A stretch of 64,000 nucleotides of DNA from Hyphomicrobiales bacterium (GCA_900471925.1 UCGV01000028.1:62001-126000), one strand, 5' to 3'; shown: positions 50,903 to 60,344, counted from the stretch's first letter. Made by a program: numbers and translations. Notes: generated by a model from the letters alone, not told the origin.

Positions 50903-52279
50903 CTATCCGGCGGCTCGTGCCGATTCACCTTGCCGTGCGCGGAGCGCCAGCGCATTTGCCGGGCGGCGAAGGCCGAGGTTTTCGCGCAGCGTCCTGCCCT
51001 CATATTCTTCCCGGAAAAGACCACGCCTGCGCAGGATCGGCACGACCTGATCGACGAAGTCGGTCAACCCTGCCGGCAGGATCGGCGGCATGATGTTGAA
51101 AGCATCGGCTGCACCATTCTCGAACCATTCCTGCATCGCATCCGCCACCTGTTCCGGCGTGCCGACCACAGTGCGATGGCCGCGGGCCGTGGCGACAGCC
51201 AGATAAAATTCCCGCAGCGTCATATTGTTGCGCGAGACGAGATCGCTAACGAGCTTCAGACGGCTCTTGTTGAGCTCGGTATTGTCGGGCAGCGGCGGGG
51301 CTGGATCGTCCAGCGAATAGCCGGAGAGATCGACACCCTTGTAGTGGCGCTGCAGGATATTCCAGGCGATGGAGGGGTGAACGAGCGACTGGATATAGTC
51401 GTAATTCGCCTTGGCTTCGGCCTCCGTGCCACCGAGGACGGGGAAGATGCCGGGGCTGATCAGCAAGTCGTCCGGGCTGCGGCCGTAACGGCCGAGCCTG
51501 CCCTTGACGTCGGAATAGAATTCCTGTGCATCTTCCAGCGTCTGGTTGGCGGTGAAGATCATTTCGGCGGTGCGAGCTGCAAGCTCGCGGCCCGGCTCGG
51601 ACGCGCCTGCCTGGACGATGACCGGATAACCCTGGACGGGACGGCCGACGTTCAGCGGGCCGCTGACGGAGAAGAACTGGCCCTTGTGATCGAGCTGATG
51701 CACCTTGTCCGGATCGAGGTAGACGCCGCTTTCCTTGTCACGAATGAAAGCATCGTCCTCGTAGGAATCCCAGAGACCCTTGACGAGATCGACGAATTCC
51801 TCTGCCCGCACATATCGGTCGGCATGGGCCGGATGGCCGGGAATCGAAAAATTCTTGGAGACATCAGCGCCGGTCGTGACGACATTCCAGGCCGCGCGTC
51901 CCTTGGAGATATAGTCGAGCGAGGCGAATTTGCGGGCGAGCAGATAGGGGTCTTCATAGGTGGTGGAGGCGGTGGCGACGAAGCCGATATGGCTCGTCAC
52001 CTGAGAGAGCGCGGCCCAGAGCGTCACGGGCTCGAAATGGGCGCCTTGGGCGGTTCGGCGCAGCGCCTCCGGATCCTTTGCCCGCTCCCAGCCGGCGGGG
52101 CTGTCGGCGACGAAGACCAGATCGAACTTGCCGCGCTCGGCGGTCTGTGCCAACTCGCGATAGTGGTCGATATTCAGGCCGGCGTCGGCTTGTGAATCGG
52201 GGTGACGCCAGGCGGCAACATGGTGGCCCGTTGCCATGATGAAGGCGCCAAGCCGCATTTGTCTTTTCTGGATACTCAT
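50903..52279 (-). CDS. NtaA/SnaA/DszA-family flavin monooxygenase
   Basis: A 458-residue luciferase-like monooxygenase of the NtaA/SnaA/SoxA group: MRLGAFIMATGHHVAAWRHP at the N terminus, ERGKFDLVFVADSPAGW, AWNVVTTG and VIVQAGASEPGRELA are typical. Members oxidise nitrilotriacetate, sulfones or other organosulfur compounds. It lies between the importer ATPase and the SsuD-like gene in a sulfur-scavenging operon, so oxidation of an organosulfur compound is probable. Confidence 0.88.
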   Translation of the reverse strand: MSIQKRQMRLGAFIMATGHHVAAWRHPDSQADAGLNIDHYRELAQTAERGKFDLVFVADSPAGWERAKDPEALRRTAQGAHFEPVTLWAALSQVTSHIGFVATASTTYEDPYLLARKFASLDYISKGRAAWNVVTTGADVSKNFSIPGHPAHADRYVRAEEFVDLVKGLWDSYEDDAFIRDKESGVYLDPDKVHQLDHKGQFFSVSGPLNVGRPVQGYPVIVQAGASEPGRELAARTAEMIFTANQTLEDAQEFYSDVKGRLGRYGRSPDDLLISPGIFPVLGGTEAEAKANYDYIQSLVHPSIAWNILQRHYKGVDLSGYSLDDPAPPLPDNTELNKSRLKLVSDLVSRNNMTLREFYLAVATARGHRTVVGTPEQVADAMQEWFENGAADAFNIMPPILPAGLTDFVDQVVPILRRRGLFREEYEGRTLRENLGLRRPANALALRARQGESARAAG

Positions 52280-52298
52280 TGATGGTCTCCGTTGGATC

Positions 52299-53039
52299 TC
52301 AGGCGGCGTGGCGGCCAGGGGCCGCGACCCCGAGCCGGCTCAGAAGGTGGGTTCGGATCTGTGCGAAACGCGGGTCGCCGTGATCGCGTGGTGGCGGCAG
52401 TTCGATCCTGAGATCTTCGACGAAACGCCCCTCGTCGAGCACTAGAATCCGATCGGCGAGCGCGATTGCCTCATCGACATCATGGGTGACGAGCAGCACG
52501 GCCGGGCGGTGCTTTGCGCAGAGTTCGCGCAAGAGGTCGTGCATCTTCAGCCGGGTCAGCGCGTCGAGTGCGCCGAAGGGTTCGTCGGCGAGAAGCAGCG
52601 CGGGTTCGCGTACCAGCGAGCGGGCAAGCGCCACGCGCTGCTGTTCACCGCCGGAGAGCTGGTTCGGCCAGGCGTTCTCGCGCCCCTCAAGCCCCACTTC
52701 GGCAAGCGCCTTGCGTCCTGCTTCCTGCCCTGCCTCACTCGGCAGGCCGAGCGTCACGTTCTGGATCACGGTACGCCAGGGCAGCAGACGTGCATCCTGA
52801 AAGACGACCGAGAGCTTTTCTGGCGCCTCAAGCGTGCCGGTTCCCTGGACCTCGTGATCAAGGCCGGCAAGAGCCCTGAGGAAGGTGCTTTTGCCGGAGC
52901 CGCTTTTGCCGAGCAGGGCGACGAACTCGCCTTCTGCGATATCAAGATCGACGCTGTCGAGGATCGTCTTGGCGGCGAAGCGACGCACGAGATTTTCGAC
53001 GTGAACGGCGGGTTTCAATTGGCCAGGGTGCGGCGCCAT
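52299..53039 (-). CDS. ssuB: Sulfonate ABC importer ATPase
   Basis: A 246-residue ATPase of the nitrate/sulfonate/taurine class: Walker A GKSGSGKSTFL, signature LSGGEQQRVALARS, Walker B LLLADEPFGALDA, H-loop VTHDVDEAI. It overlaps the permease gene by 25 bases. The name ssuB rests on family plus the two sulfonate-type monooxygenases in the operon. Confidence 0.88.
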   Translation of the reverse strand: MAPHPGQLKPAVHVENLVRRFAAKTILDSVDLDIAEGEFVALLGKSGSGKSTFLRALAGLDHEVQGTGTLEAPEKLSVVFQDARLLPWRTVIQNVTLGLPSEAGQEAGRKALAEVGLEGRENAWPNQLSGGEQQRVALARSLVREPALLLADEPFGALDALTRLKMHDLLRELCAKHRPAVLLVTHDVDEAIALADRILVLDEGRFVEDLRIELPPPRDHGDPRFAQIRTHLLSRLGVAAPGRHAA

Positions 53040-53887
53040 GTCAGAGCCCTCCGTTCAATAAGGCGGACGAGACCGTCCGAGGCGAGGCCGAGCAGCACAT
53101 AGACCACGAGGCCGACGAGAATGACGTCGGTCTGGCCGTACGTGCGGGCAAGATCGATCATGTAGCCGAGGCCGCTGGTGGAGTTGATTTGCTCGACCAC
53201 GACCAGCGACACCCAGCAGAGCGTCACGGCAAAGCGCAAGCCGAGAAGGAAGCCGGGCAGGGCGCCGGGCAGCACGACCTGCAGGATGAAATCCTTCTGG
53301 CTCATGCGCAGCGTCTCGGCGAGTTCGACATAGCGGCTGTCGATACCGCGTAGCGCATTGTGGGTGTGGATGTAGATTGGGATGATCACGGCAAGTGCGA
53401 TGGTCGTGACCTTCATGCCCTCGCCGATCCCGAACCAGAGGATCAGAAGCGGGATGAGTGCCAGCGTCGGGATGGCGCGCTTGATCTGGATCGGTCCGTC
53501 GATCAGCGCTTCCCCGATACGTGACAGGCCGGCAATGACTGCGAGCAAGGTGCCGATGACGAGGCCGATGCCGAGGCCCAGCAGAGCACGTGTCGCTGAA
53601 GTGACGAAATTGTCCTGCAGACGGCCCTCGGCAATCAGCCTGCCGAAGGCTTCGATGACAGTCCAGGGTGCAGAGAGAATGCGGGGATCGATCCACCCGA
53701 AGGCCGATCCGGCGACCCAGGCCAGCACCAGGAGTGCAGGGCCGATTTGCAGCCCGAAGCGGATTTCGGGGCCGGGGCCGAGCCTGCGGCGGGTGCGAGC
53801 GGTCGCGGGTGCTGCCGCTTCGCCAATGCTCCCTCGCAATGGTCGTCGCAATGTCTTGACGTTATCTGCATCCCATGTGGTTGCCAT
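53015..53887 (-). CDS. ssuC: Sulfonate ABC importer permease
   Basis: A 290-residue SsuC/TauC-type permease with six membrane segments after a basic 45-residue N terminus. The EAA loop reads ELAETLRMSQKDFILQVVLP. It lies between the binding-protein and ATPase genes. Confidence 0.88.
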   Translation of the reverse strand: MATTWDADNVKTLRRPLRGSIGEAAAPATARTRRRLGPGPEIRFGLQIGPALLVLAWVAGSAFGWIDPRILSAPWTVIEAFGRLIAEGRLQDNFVTSATRALLGLGIGLVIGTLLAVIAGLSRIGEALIDGPIQIKRAIPTLALIPLLILWFGIGEGMKVTTIALAVIIPIYIHTHNALRGIDSRYVELAETLRMSQKDFILQVVLPGALPGFLLGLRFAVTLCWVSLVVVEQINSTSGLGYMIDLARTYGQTDVILVGLVVYVLLGLASDGLVRLIERRALTWRRTLAN

Positions 53888-53945
53888 GCTGGCGATCTCC
53901 TCTCTTCGCTATGGAACGGCCTTCTCTACGGGGCGATAGGTGCGG

Positions 53946-54971
53946 TTACTGGCTTCTGGTCAGAGCGCCCGAGGCGACTTTTTCGAACCTGTTGTCGAAG
54001 ATCTGCTCGACGTCGAAGGGCTTGTAACCGAGTTCTCCGGCCAGCAGGTTGATGGTATCCTGATGGCGCTTCTTCACATCGGCCCAGTTGTCGGGAATGA
54101 CCTGTGTACCGGCGAGCTTGACGAGAAATTCGGCATCCTCTCGGCTCAAACCCTGCTGACCGATGTAATATTCCTTGATCCAGATATCCGGATGCTGGTC
54201 GATCCATTCGGTCGCGCGCGCCCATAGCCGGACATATTGGGCCAGGGCAGCCGCCTTTGCCGGGTCGTCGAGCACCCATTGCGGCGCATAGAGGTGCGAG
54301 GGATCGTCACGCAGGCCATGCTCGACGAGCGTCGCTCCGTCCTGGCCATATTGGGCGATATAACGGCGGATATAGACGCCGCCCAGTGGGGCGATATCCA
54401 CCTGTTTGCTGGCGAGCGCCTTTGGGTAGACATCGCCTGTGCTTGGCAGTTCGACCAGCGTGGCATCATTCTTTGTCAGGCCAGCGGCATGCAGCGCACG
54501 AAGCACGAGCGTGCCCTGGGCCTGGCCGGGGCTGAAGGCGATGCGCTTGCCACGGAAGTCTGCAAGCGACTTGACCTCGACGCCGGGTGCGATCCCGAAA
54601 CGGTAGATCGGATTGGCGATCGGATCCTTGCGTTCGCGATAGGCGATGTTACGGACCGGCAGGTTGTTCCAGGTCGCAAAGATCGACGGTATTTCTGCGA
54701 CGGAACCAACGTCCAGCGCGTGGGCGCGGAAGGCTTCGGATGTCTGCGGACCGCCACTGAGATTGGCCCATTTGACTTCGAAGTTAAGTTCCTTGACGAG
54801 GCCAGAGACCTCGAGTGCCTTCTGGGTGACGGGGTCACCGATCGTCAGCACCGTTCCCGGCGGTACTGTATCGGACAGCGGTGCGGTGTTGTCGGCTGCG
54901 CTCGTGGTGACGAACATGCCGAGGGAAATCAGGCCGAGTACAGCCGTTCCCAATGTTTTTGCCAATGTCAT
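53946..54971 (-). CDS. ssuA: Sulfonate-type ABC substrate-binding protein
   Basis: A 341-residue periplasmic binding protein of the SsuA/NrtA class with a signal peptide of about 26 residues (ending TSAADN). Family pattern: LTIGDPVTQ, FEVKWANLSGGPQTSEAF, then KGKRIAFSPGQAQGTLV-like GKRIAFSPGQAQG. GGGAAAGA lies eight bases before the ATG. It heads the five-gene sulfonate operon. Confidence 0.88.
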   Translation of the reverse strand: MTLAKTLGTAVLGLISLGMFVTTSAADNTAPLSDTVPPGTVLTIGDPVTQKALEVSGLVKELNFEVKWANLSGGPQTSEAFRAHALDVGSVAEIPSIFATWNNLPVRNIAYRERKDPIANPIYRFGIAPGVEVKSLADFRGKRIAFSPGQAQGTLVLRALHAAGLTKNDATLVELPSTGDVYPKALASKQVDIAPLGGVYIRRYIAQYGQDGATLVEHGLRDDPSHLYAPQWVLDDPAKAAALAQYVRLWARATEWIDQHPDIWIKEYYIGQQGLSREDAEFLVKLAGTQVIPDNWADVKKRHQDTINLLAGELGYKPFDVEQIFDNRFEKVASGALTRSQ

Positions 54972-55179
54972 CGTGGATCTTTCCCGTTTCAGGTTGCAAG
55001 GTCAGGAAGCGATGACGAAAGGGTGTCGAATAATCTACAAAATCTATAGAGTATTTATTTCATTCGTTTGTCTGTTCATAAAAAATCGTACCAGTGGTGT
55101 CGAAACGAGCGATTCCCGTTTTGCTTGTTCAACGGTGTGCAGTTCAGGCTATGGGTGAGAAGATGTAGCCTCGTATGGT

Positions 55180-55216
55180 GATACGATTGCAGTCAGAACG
55201 AAGATGCGATTGCAGT
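55180..55216 (+). repeat. 14-bp direct repeat, 23-bp period
   Basis: GATACGATTGCAGT (55180-55193) and GATGCGATTGCAGT (55203-55216) differ at one base. The period is 23 bases. They lie between two divergent genes and could be regulator half-sites; no regulator can be assigned. Confidence 0.55.
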
Positions 55217-55356
55217 TGGAAAGCCTCTTCGTTGCGAAACATTACGGTCAGATCTTCTCTTAACCTTTTGGAAACCCTGTCTTGCTTCGAATGGGAGATG
55301 AAAATCCCTCATTGCGAGACTTGGTTACATTCTTTTACGTTCCGCTGTTAAAGTCA

Positions 55357-55374
55357 CAGCAGAAAGATCTGCTG
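55357..55374 (+). promoter_or_regulatory. Leader hairpin before the diguanylate cyclase
   Basis: CAGCAGA-AAGA-TCTGCTG, a seven-base perfect stem, 22 bases before the start codon. Possible translational control element. Confidence 0.4.
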
Positions 55375-55396
55375 AAGCCATTTTACGGTTGGGATA

Positions 55397-56971
55397 ATGA
55401 TGCTGGGCACTGAGATCCTTGCATTCCTGCAGGCATGTCCGATGGCGGTGCTCGCGCTCGACACCGCCGGCCATGTTATCTTTGCCAATAGCGAAGCCGG
55501 GCAGCTCCTCGAGTTCGACGGACGCCTATGCGGCGTCAATGTTATCGAACTCATGCCGGAATGGCCGTTGCTCTCAGGTGTTTCCACGGCCTTCGTCAAC
55601 AACCGGCTCGGTCATCGCCGGTTATGCCGTGTGCAGGTCATGAGCTGGCTGTCAGGCAGGGAAACGGTCACGGCGGCTCTGCTTGAACCTGTCGAAGACG
55701 AGCGTCCGGCAGGTTACGCGGCGCGCGAGGCGAACCTCCGGCTGCGCTATGTCATCGAGATGTTGCCCGAGGCGGTCTGCGTCTTCGACGCAAACGACCG
55801 TTATGTGCTCTGGAATCAGAAATATGCCGAGCTCTATGCCGATATAGCCGAGCATCTGAAGCCCGGTATCCCGTTCGAGGAAATTCTGAGAACCAGTCTC
55901 GCCGGTGACGGGATGCGCGAGCTTGTGGGGGACAAGGAAGCCTGGCTCCAAGCCCGTATGCAGAAGTTCCATCAACCGGTCTCGCAGGAAGAGCAGCAGT
56001 TGCGGGATGGTCGGTGGCTGCGCCACGACGACAGGCGCACGCCTGATGGCGGCGCGATCGGCATGCGTATCGATATAACAGGGCTCAAGCAACGGGAGGA
56101 TTGGCTTCGGCAACTGTTCGATGCCAATCCGATGCCCATGCTTCTCTGCGACGGCGACAGCCTTGCCATCCTCCAGGCCAACAGGGCCGCCGTCGATTTC
56201 TATGGATTTGCGCCTTCGGATCTTCTGTCCAAGCGGGCTTGCGATATGCATACGGACGGCGAGTTCCACGCCTTCGAGAAGGCTTTGCTCAATCTCGAAG
56301 ACCACTGCGACGCGCGCACGATCTGGCGCCAGACGATGCATGACGGATTGGAACGCCATGTGCTGATCTATGTGCGCCTGCTTCACGAGGGCTCCGAACG
56401 CCGGCTGCTGCTCACCGTGGCCGATGTCAGCGACAGAATTCTTGCGGAGACCGAAGCCAATCGGCTGGCGCATCACGATGTTCTCACCGGCTTGCCGAAC
56501 AGGATGCAATTCTACAAGGCGCTTGCAGGTGCGCTTGCGTCGAGCCGGCAGGAAAAGGTCGTCATCTGTTATCTGGATCTCGATGGATTCAAGCCTGTCA
56601 ACGATACGTTTGGCCACGCGGCCGGCGACGAAGTGCTGAAGAATGTTGCCAAGCGGCTGCAGATGCAGGCGCGGGATCATCTGGTTGCACGCCTCGGGGG
56701 CGATGAATTTGCAATCCTGATGACGGGCGAAAGGGCCGGCGCGGTCGATCTCGCCGAGCGCTGCATCGCCTCCTTCCAGGAACCGTTCGCCATCAACGGT
56801 CTTGCCATCCGGCTCGGCGTAAGTATCGGCATTGCCGCCGCCAGCGGGGCGGACGGTGAGGCGCTGATGCAGGAGGCGGACCGGGCGCTCTATCGCGCCA
56901 AGGCCGATGGTCGCAACACCTGGCAGATGATGTCGGAGGGTGGACCTGTTCTGACGCGGACGAAAGCCTGA
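55397..56971 (+). CDS. PAS-PAS-PAS-GGDEF diguanylate cyclase
   Basis: A 524-residue soluble signalling protein: three PAS-type sensor domains (about 5-60, 115-230 and 235-345) and a C-terminal GGDEF domain (350-515). The catalytic motif GGDEF at 434-438 is intact, as is the LTGLPNR start, so it should make cyclic di-GMP. The inhibitory RxxD site that normally lies just upstream reads A425-R-D-H428, so product inhibition is probably absent. No membrane segment and no EAL domain. Two adjacent ATGs; either may be used. It ends nine bases from the convergent LysR gene. Confidence 0.92.
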   Translation: MMLGTEILAFLQACPMAVLALDTAGHVIFANSEAGQLLEFDGRLCGVNVIELMPEWPLLSGVSTAFVNNRLGHRRLCRVQVMSWLSGRETVTAALLEPVEDERPAGYAAREANLRLRYVIEMLPEAVCVFDANDRYVLWNQKYAELYADIAEHLKPGIPFEEILRTSLAGDGMRELVGDKEAWLQARMQKFHQPVSQEEQQLRDGRWLRHDDRRTPDGGAIGMRIDITGLKQREDWLRQLFDANPMPMLLCDGDSLAILQANRAAVDFYGFAPSDLLSKRACDMHTDGEFHAFEKALLNLEDHCDARTIWRQTMHDGLERHVLIYVRLLHEGSERRLLLTVADVSDRILAETEANRLAHHDVLTGLPNRMQFYKALAGALASSRQEKVVICYLDLDGFKPVNDTFGHAAGDEVLKNVAKRLQMQARDHLVARLGGDEFAILMTGERAGAVDLAERCIASFQEPFAINGLAIRLGVSIGIAAASGADGEALMQEADRALYRAKADGRNTWQMMSEGGPVLTRTKA

Positions 56972-56979
56972 TCGGCCCG

Positions 56980-57849
56980 TCAGCCATTCTCCTGTCTTGC
57001 GGCAAGGAGCCAGTCGCGAAGCATTCTTGCCTCGCGTGAGAGCCCCTTCGCTTCGCTCAGCCAGTAGGCCTTGTCCATGTCGGACGCCCTCTCGAAGAGG
57101 GAAACGAGCGTACCCGCTGCGATCTCCTCCGTGATGAGGGCGGTCGGGCAGAGGCCGACACCCTGGCTACTGATCAACGAACCGATCATGAGATTGAAAT
57201 CGGCGAAGACAGGGCCGGCTTTCGGCGCTGAATGAATGCCGGCGCCCGAAAACCAGCGCGCCCAGGCGTCCGTCGTTTCATCGTGCAGGATTTCACAGGC
57301 AAGCAGGTCGGCAGGCGCGTGAAACGGGCCGTGCCGGGTGAGGTATTCCGCCGAGCAAGTGGGCCTTGTCTCTGCATTCAGGAGCCTTATGGCGCTGGCG
57401 CCCGGCCGCAGGCCGTGGCAGATCAGGAGGTCGGCGTCAGCCGCTTCCGGTGTTCTGGCATCGAGCGCATAGACGATATTGATCCGGATCTCGGGATAGG
57501 TGGCTCTCAGCCTCGGTAGTTGTGGAATGAGCCAGCGCGCCGCCATCGAGGGAATACAGGCAATGCTGACCGGCCGGCTGTTTGCCTCCAACCGCAATTG
57601 CCCGGCCGCGACCTCGATATGCCCCAGTGCATGCGTGACCGCCGCACCGAATTCGCGGCCCGCAGCCGTCAGCGTCACGCCGCGGCTATGACGCAGGAAC
57701 AGGGGAACGCGGAGCCAGTTTTCCATCGCTCTCACATGCTGGCTGATGCCGGCGGACTTCAAATTCAATTCGTCCGCCGCCTTGATGAAACTTTCATGGC
57801 GCGCAGCGGCTTCGAAGGCCCGCAACGATGCGAGAGGGAAGTTTTTCAT
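56980..57849 (-). CDS. LysR-family transcriptional regulator (GcvA type)
   Basis: A 289-residue LysR regulator. Residues 1-62 form the winged helix (FPLASLRAFEAAARHESFIK, then HVRAMENWLRVPLFLR), resembling GcvA/AmpR-type proteins; the remainder is the periplasmic-binding-like effector domain. It is divergent from the DUF1989 gene with 139 bases between them, where a T-N11-A palindrome lies. It likely controls that gene and itself. Confidence 0.9.
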   Translation of the reverse strand: MKNFPLASLRAFEAAARHESFIKAADELNLKSAGISQHVRAMENWLRVPLFLRHSRGVTLTAAGREFGAAVTHALGHIEVAAGQLRLEANSRPVSIACIPSMAARWLIPQLPRLRATYPEIRINIVYALDARTPEAADADLLICHGLRPGASAIRLLNAETRPTCSAEYLTRHGPFHAPADLLACEILHDETTDAWARWFSGAGIHSAPKAGPVFADFNLMIGSLISSQGVGLCPTALITEEIAAGTLVSLFERASDMDKAYWLSEAKGLSREARMLRDWLLAARQENG

Positions 57850-57868
57850 AAGATATGACTAAGTAAAA

Positions 57869-57885
57869 CTTGCCCATAGGGCAAG
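57869..57885. promoter_or_regulatory. LysR-type T-N11-A palindrome
   Basis: CTTGCCC-ATA-GGGCAAG, a seven-base inverted repeat that contains the T-N11-A form TGCCCATAGGGCA. It lies 20 bases upstream of the LysR start, in the divergent interval, the usual place of a LysR recognition site. Confidence 0.65.
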
Positions 57886-57988
57886 AAACATCTCGGTTGC
57901 TGAACGGCGTCGCCTCGTTAAGAGTGCTGGCAACTTATCGTGCGTCGTTCCGTGTCGCGCGAGAATCGCCAATGAAGCGGAATTCAGA

Positions 57989-58852
57989 ATGCCAAAGCAG
58001 TCCAGTGTGCCAATTCCTTCTGATGCGGCCGAACGTCGTGCAGCGCCGCCCGTGGTCGTCTATCCTGTCGAAACGCTTCCCGCTGCCGATCTTGATCTGC
58101 TCGATGCGGCCCGCCAGACGATGACGAAGGTCGGTGAAGTGATCGTGCCGCCGCGCGAGGCAGGCAGCTTCCACGTTCCGCAGGGGCATTTCTTCCGCAT
58201 CGTCAGCGTCGATGGTCCGCAGGTGGGCGATCTCAACCTCTGGAACGCCGCGGATCTTTCCGAGCGGTTTTTCAGCGGCAAGACGCGGGCATTGCATGCC
58301 ACGCATGTCGGTGTCGGCGATCGGCTCTGGAGTACGCTGCCCTCTCTGCGGCCGATGGCGACAGTCACCTATGACAGCCTCGGATGGTACGGCTGGGACA
58401 ATGATGGCGCCGGCGTTCATGACGTCATCGGCACGCGCTGCGATCCCTATACGAACCGGTTGCTGAAAGGCGGCGACTATCACCATTGCTGCCATTCGAA
58501 CCTGACGCGGGCACTTGCTGCGGACAGCGGCATGCCGCTCGATGAGGCCGAGATGCATGTGCATGACGTGCTGAACGTCTTCATGTGCACCGGCTTCACC
58601 AAGGATACGCATCAGTATTTCATGAAGGCGAGCCCAGTAAGGCCTGGTGATTTCATCGAATTCTTTGCCGAGATCGATCTTCTCGGCGCCTTGTCGGCTT
58701 GCCCAGGCGGCGATTGCGGCGCCAGCCATTCAAGCGATGACGCCGCCTGCTATCCCTTGAAGGTTGAGATCTGGAAGCCGGATCCCGCCACGCTTGCCAA
58801 CTGGACGCCGCCGCAGCGAAATCCCTATCCGAGGACCCATCGGGACGGGTAA
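57989..58852 (+). CDS. DUF1989 / urea-carboxylase-associated family protein
   Basis: A 287-residue protein of the DUF1989 family, often annotated as urea-carboxylase-associated or aminomethyltransferase-like. Visible landmarks are IVPPREAGSFHVPQGHFFRI, VGDLNLWNA, the Cys/His-rich DYHHCCHSNL, HDVLNVFMCTGF and the final SACPGGDCGA. The Cys and His clusters suggest a metal site. Members are linked to guanidine, urea or amine breakdown. It stands as a single gene divergent from its LysR regulator, converging with a glycerate kinase gene 12 bases away. Confidence 0.85.
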   Translation: MPKQSSVPIPSDAAERRAAPPVVVYPVETLPAADLDLLDAARQTMTKVGEVIVPPREAGSFHVPQGHFFRIVSVDGPQVGDLNLWNAADLSERFFSGKTRALHATHVGVGDRLWSTLPSLRPMATVTYDSLGWYGWDNDGAGVHDVIGTRCDPYTNRLLKGGDYHHCCHSNLTRALAADSGMPLDEAEMHVHDVLNVFMCTGFTKDTHQYFMKASPVRPGDFIEFFAEIDLLGALSACPGGDCGASHSSDDAACYPLKVEIWKPDPATLANWTPPQRNPYPRTHRDG

Positions 58853-58864
58853 ACCGGTGGGTGA

Positions 58865-60130
58865 TCAGACGATCAGGATTGCTCTGAAATCATTCACATT
58901 GGTGCCAGTCGGGCCGATTTCGAAGAGATCGCCGACTGCCCGGAAACCGGAATAGCTGTCATTGCCATCAAGCACACGACGCGGGTCGAGGCCAGCGGCG
59001 CGCAGTCGCTTAACCGTGCCGCCGTCGGCGAATGCGCCGGCATTGTTTTCCGAGCCATCGATTCCATCCGTATCGGCAGCAAGCACATGGATGGTGTCGT
59101 GGCCATCGATCGCCAGGGCGAGTGCCAGCGCGAATTCGCCGTTGCGTCCGCCCTTGCCGCCCTTGGCGCGCAGTGTCACCGTCGTCTCGCCACCGGAGAG
59201 GATGACGACCGGTTTCGTGAAGGGCCGGTCGCGGCCGGCGACCTCGCGGGCAATGGCTGCATGGACCAGCGCGACATCGCGCGATTCCCCTTCGACGGAA
59301 TCCGACAGGATGGCGGGGGCAATGCCCAGCGAGCGTGCGAGTTCGGCCGCGGCCTCCAGCGATACGCCGGCCGAAGCGATGATATGGTGCTCATCGCGCG
59401 CAAAGACCGGATCGTCCGGTCGCGGCGCGTCAGCCCTGGGCGAATTGAGGTGATCGATCGCGGCCTGCGGCAGCTTCAGGCTGTATTGATGGATGATCTC
59501 CAGCGCATCGTGGCGGGTCGAGCCATCCGGCACGGTTGGCCCGGAAGCTACATGGGCCGGATTGTCGCCAGGAATATCCGAGACGATCAGGCTGACGACA
59601 CGGGCCTTGGTAGCCGCGGCCAAGCGTCCGCCCTTGATCGTGGAAAGATGCTTACGCACGACGTTCATCGCCGAGATCGGTGCGCCGGAGGCGAGCAGCA
59701 ATTCGTTGAGCAAGATCTCGTCCTGCAGCGTCAGTCCCTCGGGAGGGGAGGGCAGCAGTGCCGAGCCGCCGCCACAGATCAGCGCAATGACGAGGTCGTC
59801 CTCGTCCAGGCCGGAGACGGTGTCCATCAACCGCCTGGAGGCGGCAAGGCCGGCAGCATCGGGAACCGGATGGGCGGCCTCGATGATCTCGATATTGTCA
59901 GTCTCGCAGCCATAACCGTAGCGGGTCACGACCACGCCTTCGAGCGGCCCGTCCCATACGCTTTCCAGCGCTCGTGCCATCTGCGCAGCACCCTTGCCGG
60001 CGCCGATCACCACTGTCCTGCCCCTGGGCTTTTCCGGCAGATGCGCGGTAATTCCGGTCAGCGGATCGGCGGCGCGCACGGCCGCGGAAAACAGACTGGT
60101 CAGGAAGTCGCGGGGGGAGGACAGGGTCAT
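58865..60130 (-). CDS. Type II glycerate kinase (DUF4147-MOFRL)
   Basis: A 421-residue class II glycerate 2-kinase, also annotated as hydroxypyruvate reductase (TtuD). The N-terminal DUF4147 domain includes VVIGAGKGAAQMARALE and LICGGGSALLPSPPEG; the C-terminal MOFRL domain starts near residue 300 (VILSGGETTVTL, then GGRNGEFALALAL). It forms 2-phosphoglycerate from D-glycerate, the end step of tartrate, glyoxylate and sugar-acid pathways. GGAGAGA precedes the ATG. No pathway partner lies beside it, so its link to the neighbours is open. Confidence 0.9.
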   Translation of the reverse strand: MTLSSPRDFLTSLFSAAVRAADPLTGITAHLPEKPRGRTVVIGAGKGAAQMARALESVWDGPLEGVVVTRYGYGCETDNIEIIEAAHPVPDAAGLAASRRLMDTVSGLDEDDLVIALICGGGSALLPSPPEGLTLQDEILLNELLLASGAPISAMNVVRKHLSTIKGGRLAAATKARVVSLIVSDIPGDNPAHVASGPTVPDGSTRHDALEIIHQYSLKLPQAAIDHLNSPRADAPRPDDPVFARDEHHIIASAGVSLEAAAELARSLGIAPAILSDSVEGESRDVALVHAAIAREVAGRDRPFTKPVVILSGGETTVTLRAKGGKGGRNGEFALALALAIDGHDTIHVLAADTDGIDGSENNAGAFADGGTVKRLRAAGLDPRRVLDGNDSYSGFRAVGDLFEIGPTGTNVNDFRAILIV

Positions 60131-60344
60131 GAGGATCTCTCCGGAGATATGACGGGAGGGGTGGTTTCCGCTGTCCTAGGCATGGCTGTCGACACATGCA
60201 TTGTCAATGCAGCGACCTCTCCTAACCGTTCGGTGTGAGTGATAATCCTCGCCGGGTGCTATTCATCCGGAGAACTTAATGGTCAACGAACAGCGGTTGA
60301 TCTCGAAGATTGCCGCGCGGTACCTGACGGCTTTACAATGTGAA

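Larger units (their letters stand above)
54972..55396. other. Divergent regulatory region, sulfonate operon / diguanylate cyclase
   Basis: 425 bases without a gene. The left part (55020-55080) is AT-rich and holds the palindrome TCTATAGA (55043-55050) and, read on the minus strand, TAGATT twice with a nine-base period, a likely promoter/activator zone for the sulfonate operon. The right part holds a 14-base direct repeat and a leader hairpin listed separately. Confidence 0.55.
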
